From Fennellomyces sp. T-0311 (taxonomy: Eukaryota > Mucoromycota > Mucoromycetes > Mucorales > Lichtheimiaceae): DNA of 64,000 nt. Positions 57,692 through 64,000 of this stretch are shown here, in pieces. The DNA lies in NCBI GenBank assembly GCA_025266875.1, contig JALLLT010000038.1, forward strand, positions 186,001-250,000, given 5' to 3'. Position 1 is the stretch's first letter, and every line of letters starts with the position of its first letter. Made by a program: the position numbers and the translations under genes. The notes beneath the pieces are model-generated. The model was not told the origin of the DNA. It made no database searches and saw only the letters and a list, made by a program, of their open reading frames with translations.

Positions 57692-59696
57692 ATGGGCAAG
57701 TCCTCCGGCAAAGCTGTGTCACAACTGAAGGGATGGACCCAGAGTGAAAAGCAGTCGTCAAAAAAATCAAAGCGTTCCAACGCGTTTCATTCCAACATGG
57801 ACCCAACTGCGAACAAATCTTCGGTAAACATCATTAAAAGCCTCCATGTTGCGCTAGACAATTAACCAATGGGTAGCCTCTGCTTGTTCCCGGGGCCGTT
57901 GCCCAAAAGCCCGTGTCAGGATCGCCCATGGGCTCCTCGTACGAAAATCAATGGCTTGCTCCCGACGACAAGCAACGTGCAGCATCGCCAGCCATCCGGA
58001 CGCCCGACTCCAAGCCAGGCAAGGCGAACTCTGACGCAGGCAGTCCACAAATCACACAACAGCAGCAGCAGCGACCACCTCGCAAATCCATGAAAGACAT
58101 GACCAAGGCAGAGCGTCGCGCACTGCAAGAACAGCAACGATTGGAAAAGCAAGGACGAGTTGCAGCTGGATTGCCAAAATCGGCAAAGAAGGCAGCAGAA
58201 TTGGAGGGTCCCAAGAAAGCGCAGCAACCACAGCAGCAGCAACAGCAGCAGCAAGCTGGCGCAGCGGACGATAAGCAGAAGAAGAAGGCTCGAGCACCAA
58301 AGACGGACCAGAACCAGGTTCCTTGGTTGATGCATCTGGATTCGCCCAAGCGACCGGAAACGAGTGGCAACAAAGATCTGCACCCAGCTGTGCTCGCGTT
58401 GGGTCTTTATTTCTCGGAACACAAGATTGTTGGTTCGAACGCGCGATGTGTGGCCATGCTAGAGACCTTCTCCAAGGTCATTGCCGAACATCGACCGCCT
58501 GCTGATGCCACTTTCGCCCGTAATATTCAGAAGCATCTTGATCCACACATCGCCTATCTGTTGGGCACTCGCCCGATGTCGCTGAGTATGCGCGAGTGCA
58601 TTCGATGGCTGAAGAAGGAGATTTCGGATATCGTGGAAGAAGATCCTCCACTCTCCGACGATGAGGTATAGTCTGGGCGCATATGGCAGATCGGGCATGA
58701 GACTGATGGACTGGCGTGGATAGGCTCGGAGTAGACTTGTTGAGGCGATCGAGCACTTTATCCGCGAGCGAATCACGATGGCCGATCAATTGATCATTCA
58801 GAACGGTTTGCAAAAGATCAAGGATGGCGAGGTGATTTTGACATACGGAAAGTCTTCGGTTGTGGAGAATCTGCTGCTGGAAACAAAGAGAAAGGGTATC
58901 GACTTTAAGGTGATCGTTGTGGATAGCCGCCCGCTGTTTGAAGGTCGGTTTTCTTTTTATTGACAACATTCTCGGCGACGAAGCGTTTTCTCATCCATTA
59001 CTGTCCGCAGGAAAGCATCTTTTACGACGGTTAGTGGCTGCAGGCATCGACTGTTCTTATTATCTATTGTCAAGCATCTACGTTGCACTTCGGTCGGTTA
59101 CCAAAGTGATCATGGGTGCTCACGCATTGCTTAACAACGGTGCGGTATATTCTCGAGTCGGAACTGCCATGGTTGCCATGGCTGCTCGTGACAAGCAAAT
59201 CCCTGTCATGATCTGCTGCGAAACATACAAATTCGTCAACCGTACCCAGGTCGACTCACTGGTCTTGAATGAAATCGGTTGGTATATTATATGGTATATT
59301 GAGTACGCGTGGTAATTCTTATGCATTCGATGTAGGTAACCCCGATGAGATTGTCGACACCAAGCCAGTTTACAACTCTTGTCATCAAAGTCACCCTTCG
59401 CCAAAGGAATCTGCTCTGTCCAATTGGCGTGATCAGCCAAACCTGCGATTGCTCAACTTATTATACGATGTTACTCCGTCTAGATACATTACACTTGTTG
59501 TAACAGAAGTCGGATTGATTCCTTGCACGTCGGCTCCAGTGGTAAGTTATTCATACATCCAACTAAAGAACAATAGCTAATATGTACACTTTCCATAGAT
59601 TTGGCGTGAATATAAGTAAGTTTGGAATATGTCAAAAGTGGAGTTACTGGTTACTAACATTTTTTCAGCGAGGAGTTCGGAAAACGATCAAAATAA
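57692..59696 (+). CDS. GCD2: Translation initiation factor eIF2B subunit delta
   Basis: About seven exons. eIF2B is the guanine-nucleotide exchange factor for eIF2; delta (Gcd2/EIF2B4) is a regulatory subunit. The N-terminus is disordered, with a Q-rich stretch (58218-58256) and Lys-rich blocks ([19 protein letters not shown]). The conserved C-terminal domain has [102 protein letters not shown], and [32 protein letters not shown]. It ends EEFGKRSK after a small last exon. Start at 57692 ([17 protein letters not shown]) is the first Met in a suitable frame. Confidence 0.93.
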
Positions 59697-59897
59697 AAAG
59701 CGCGCACTTTTTGTATGCAATTCCAATTAGTAGCTGAATCTAGTTTTCTTTTACTGAACGGAAAGGCGCGGGACTGGGAAGAACGGATGGTGTGACATGT
59801 GACAAAAACCTTTATATATATATAACAAAAAACTTTTATATATATTTGAGAAAATCGACGACTAAATACATATTAACTGTACATTACAAATGGGATA

Positions 59898-61760
59898 TTA
59901 AGTGCTTTTATCTGACTCGGCATCACCATGTTCAGGATCCTTGACTCCAGTTTTTTCCACTGGTCGTGGGATCATGAATTCGATGCGTAACAGGTACCAA
60001 ATGAATATGGTTAGTACCACAGAGCCAAAAGACATGCCCATACTTGTAATTTTGCCGTTAACTGGAAACGAATCCAAGATTAAAAAAATGTTTTCTCACG
60101 ATTTCTGAATGTTAGCAGCACTTACAAAACTCGGGCGAATCCGACACAACCCATGCTTTAACGTTAATAAAATTCGGTGCGAGATTACCGACGGCATTAA
60201 TAAATGCGATAGCAACGGCTCGTGAATTGTGATCTGCTTGATAGATTTCAGTTACCCAGGCCAAACAAAGTGCTGGTAAGGAAATGTTGGCTGCAATAGC
60301 ATAAGTTCCGATGAAAGCTAACGCCGGAGGATTATGACCGTGACCCACGACTGCCAATATAAGGTACCACACACCAACCCAAGCTTCGGTTATCGCGACA
60401 TGGAAAGCTCTTTCTCCGAAGTAGTCGGATGACCAAGCAATAGCAACGGCGACAATTGCACCGAAGAGGTAGGCAGGCGTATTCATATAGTTGGAGAAAG
60501 CAACTTCGTATCCCATATCGCGCAGAACAATAGCAAAATTCATGGACATTTGGTTGCCAATGTAAATGCAAGCAAAGTTCAAGACTTGCAACCAGGCATA
60601 CGGTGTCATTAAGACGTTTGCAATACTGTATATCATGTGTTAGAACCATGTGAAAACTACCCTATTTTCGATGTAAACTTACGTCCGCAAGTTGAATGCT
60701 GGTGATGTAATACGTTTGCCTTGGCGTTGAATGCGTCGGATAGCAAGTTCACGTTCTTCGCCCGTAATCCAGCTGGTATTGTGTGGGAAGTTGGGAAGCA
60801 AAGCCCAACCAACAACGCCAATGACCACACCGATCAAGCCTTCAACAATAAACAGCCATTTCCATCTAAACGATTAATGTTAGCTCCCCGGGTCAAGTTA
60901 AAAGCACTGTATTTATTTTAATACTTACGCAGGTAGACCTGCAGCACCATGCATTGTATCGGCAATACCACCGGCAATTAAGCCACCGAAGGCGCCAGAC
61001 ACCTGGTTTCCGGTTGTGAAGAACATAAGACGCTTTCCGAGCTCTTCTTTGGTATACCAGCTACCAAGTAGGAAGATCATACCCGGATAAAATGCCTAAT
61101 AAAATTTACGGTTATTCACATGGATTCTGACGTACAGCACCTTCTTTTTTCAAACTTACTGCTTCAGTAAGACCCATTACAAAACGAAGACCCCACAACG
61201 CTTGGTACGTTTTAATAAGGGACATAAAGCAAACGATTGCTCCCCAAAGGACGACAATCGATGGAAGAAACCATCGCGGTAAAACTTTCGAGATGACCAT
61301 ATTACTGGGGATTTGAAGACTAAATAATTCAAAGAAATGTTTTAATACGATAATAGTGATAAAGTGTGTTGGAGTAACAAACGTACATGACATAACCGAT
61401 GAAGAACATCGTTACTGACCAGTTGTAGACTTCAGAATCTAGTCCGAGATCGTCTTTCATACCCATAGTAAACGCATTTTCTTTTGAATAAAAGTGTTAG
61501 CACAAAGAGCAATTTTTTCTGAATGTGTTTAGCAAATACTTACGCAGGTTATTTCGATCAAGTAAATTGGCGAAATATGCAAAGAATGACCAGATGAGCA
61601 TTCGGATATCAAGCTTTCGTACTAACTTGCGTTCTTTGACTGGATCGATATCATAAGTACTTTCATCGTCATCTCCCAAAGGTGGACCGATGGTAACCTC
61701 AGGCTTTTTATCGCCCTCAGCTGATCCTCTTCCAGTACTATGGATGCTAGCGGTGACCAT
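59898..61760 (-). CDS. MFS anion:cation symporter (Dal5/allantoate permease type), paralog 2
   Basis: Minus-strand multi-exon gene, closely related throughout to the permease at 48402-50362: RKLDIRMLIWSFFAYFANLLDRNNL, SNMVISKVLPRWFLPSIVVLWG, QALWGLRFVMGLTEA, NFACIYIGNQMSMNFAIVLRDMGYEVAFSNYMNTPAYLFG, and AVAIAFINAVGNLAPNFINV. The C-terminal tail (RPVEKTGVKDPEHGDAES) differs. At the sites where paralog 1 has introns 48667-48729 and 49589-49648, this gene is continuous. It converges with the eIF2B delta gene, 201 bp away. Confidence 0.92.
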
Positions 61761-64000
61761 TTTGGTTAACTAGTGTAAGAAATAACTGTGTGAAAGAGAA
61801 AGCTGATTATTCACTTTGCCATATTAGCAAATCCTTGTTTAAATACTTTATGCAGCCTGTATAATACGAAGGAGATTAAACCTTCATCGTTCTACAGTGC
61901 GTGCATATGGTGCATCAGAGTGGTGTCCTTTTTTTTTATCACCAACAGATCAGTTTTTTTTTCACTCTTACCAATCTTGACGACGTAAATGATCCGACAG
62001 GTTCTTAAGTTGCCACTTTTCCTTAGTCGGTACTCCCGGCGCCCTGACGTTGGCTGGATAATTCTGCAACCTTATTCATTAGAATCTTGTCGATACAGCC
62101 TTTTTTTCTTTTGTCAAGAAGTGAAGTATTTCTTATATGGCTGCTCCTGCAGTAAGGGCAAAAATACCCATAATAAGAATAATTTGTGCTTTTCTTGGAG
62201 TATATATCCTTTTCTTCCTGTGACATGCGGGTTTATTGAATATTATGTCACTAGATATCTTTTACTGTTCCATGATATTTGTTGCACCAGGAGAACCCTG
62301 TACTTCCCTGAACCTGCTATTACCGCTCCCTTTCCATTACATATGATTCTTTTTGGAGGATCCCACGGCTAGCGTACCCCAATTAATGTTTAGATAAGAA
62401 GTAAATCCACTATAGACTCGGTGCACTACTACAAGTGGCATCGTTTACTTGGAACGTGCAGCTTTAGTGAAACATTGCCACTTATTTCTCTGTTTACGCG
62501 CCCTTAATTTTGACGTGGTCGTGTGTAAGTTCTCACGCTGTGATTTTAAACGCGACGTTGTGAGTGTTTGACTACATTGAAACGTATGGTTATCCTTTCT
62601 CTTTCTATTGTTGTAATATCCTATCATCTCTCTGGTGATTCTATAAGGTTGCAAGATGTATCAGCGTTTCCATCTGCGCTTTGTATTTTATAAAACCAAA
62701 TGATGTTTTGTCATAATGTACGTATATATTGTGCATCACTTTTTTTCCACTAGTAAAAGAGACACGTCAGATAATCATGATTTTATGACAGAAACTTCGA
62801 TTAGGGAAAGCAAGAAAAAGCAGCCCAGTGAATGGATACTTACTCACGACCAATGCTGGATCCAATCGCAGAATTTTTTGAAAAAAAAAATAATACCAAA
62901 TGACGGGCAGTGGAGAAGAGAATCTACTTATTTATCTCTCAGTCAAGTGACCCAGTTTTTGCCTGGAACGGTATTATACCCCGCTATTATCCAGCGTGTG
63001 AATTGGTTTGTGCAACCATTTTTATTTGCGGGATAAATGGGGATATTCTCCAGGTTTGGGTATACTTGTTCATGCGACAGTTGACTTTTGAATGCGGTCA
63101 TAAAAAGGGTTATGTCCGAAAGTGCAGTGCTAGCCAGAAAGAATTTTAATCAAGAAAATCGATTAGATCTTCAAGTTCTCTGATTCTTTTTTTTTTTTAC
63201 AAATTTGTACCAATTGTGTACAATCAATCCAAAAATGCCAATATGACAACGATAAAGCTGTTCTATTTTCAAAAAGGTAATAAGAAAAGCCATATAATTC
63301 AAATGACAATGAATAATATCGATCTACTCAGAATATTAAACGACATTTTACATATTCACTTTGAGCAAAAAGAATGATGCTTTCTGCTCTCGATTTGTTG
63401 CCCTACGTACTTAAATTTCCCAGAAACCGGAAAGGTTTAGTATATACTGGGTTCATATTGTACATTCACACGAACCAGCCATTCGATCTTTTTTTCATAA
63501 CACATGTAATTTTTACTTGATTACCCTTCTGTCACTTTTCTTTAAAAGTTACTGGTATAAACCCACTTGACAACAAATGCTGTCTATTGGCGCAATTATG
63601 TGTGCTGGCTAGACGCGTGATAGAAAAGTAGAACCATGAAGACGTCATTTATAACTTGTATAGGTAACGAATACATTTTTCTCTCCATGTTAAGGGGCTT
63701 ACTATACTGTTTTTGAACGTGTTAACCTAGTCCTGGTGGTTTTTGACAACAGCGCCGTTTTAGCAGTTTTTTCAGTTTAAAGATATTTGGTGCAGCGATG
63801 CCCTGGTTTTTCGCACAATCTCCTTTAGTGGTATACGTGTAAAAGTTGAATACGACGAGCATTCAATGGGGACACAGGTCACATGGCCGTGATACTTGTC
63901 ATAGGAATGATTTTGAACATGATTCTCACACTCATAACGTTCTCTGTCTTTTTATATACCACTTTCGCAAACAAAGTAAATCATATAAATGTGCTTTGCA
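61761..64000. other. Gene-poor right end
   Basis: AT-rich, with several poly(A)/poly(T) tracts and no ORF that looks coding (62716-63036, 106 codons, considered and rejected). The promoter of MFS paralog 2 lies at the left edge. No repeats or RNA genes recognised. Confidence 0.5.

Noticed and set aside
57916..58422. Minus-strand ORF of 168 codons, Leu- and Cys-rich
   Set aside because: It is antisense to the poly-Gln/Lys region of the eIF2B delta gene; Leu/Cys runs are the complement of CAG/AAG repeats.
62716..63036. Plus-strand ORF of 106 codons near the right end
   Set aside because: Random-looking composition, no splice continuity and no recognisable motif.

Overview
The window is nuclear DNA of a fungus, most likely an early-diverging one (Mucoromycota, probably Mucorales-like). 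The evidence is dense protein-coding genes, many introns of about 45-65 nt with GTAAGT-type donors, a TPR/F-box/LRR family gene, and retention of genes that budding yeasts lack (POLD4, a BTG/Tob protein, an RPP40-type RNase P/MRP subunit). No rRNA, tRNA, CRISPR or bacterial-type features were seen. Exon models were built by eye from splice sites and family alignment from memory; coordinates span from start codon to stop codon.

Layout: 2-604 is the end of a Thr-rich surface protein. 834-4760 holds vps25, mitochondrial S12, pold4 and a REEP/HVA22 gene. 4777-9238 (minus) holds an amino-acid transporter, a small hydrophilic protein and a galacturonate-reductase-like Gfo/Idh enzyme. 9620-12816 is DOA1/PLAA, 14519-17145 a SulP sulfate permease, 20453-21837 an Spp2/GPKOW splicing factor, 22900-24408 a mitochondrial PPR protein and 24549-28389 the nuclear exonuclease RAT1. 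28.4-32.4 kb is gene-poor and carries a decayed F-box/LRR gene invaded by a small inverted-repeat transposon. Then come a bZIP factor (32422-33936), ATG27 (34144-35509), CDC50 (35671-37151), BTG/Tob (38078-38733), RPP40 (38902-40421), RAD2/XPG (40508-43992) and a peroxisomal long-chain alcohol oxidase (44131-46645). The last third has two inverted MFS anion-permease paralogs (48402-50362 plus, 59898-61760 minus), with an intact TPR/F-box/LRR gene, an MCT-type transporter, a dihydrodiol-dehydrogenase-like enzyme and eIF2B delta between them. 61.8-64 kb is AT-rich and has no gene I can support.

Most genes are housekeeping functions (ESCRT, DNA replication and repair, RNA processing, translation, membrane traffic). 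There is no operon-like logic, but two divergent pairs share very short promoters (pold4/REEP 117 bp, RPP40/RAD2 86 bp) and one convergent pair is only 16 bp apart. I found no convincing novel multi-gene system. The most unusual signals are splicing oddities (an apparent 2-nt exon, an 8-nt exon, two GC-AG introns, paralog-specific intron gain) and a 146-bp CACTG-type miniature transposon whose removal restores the host reading frame.
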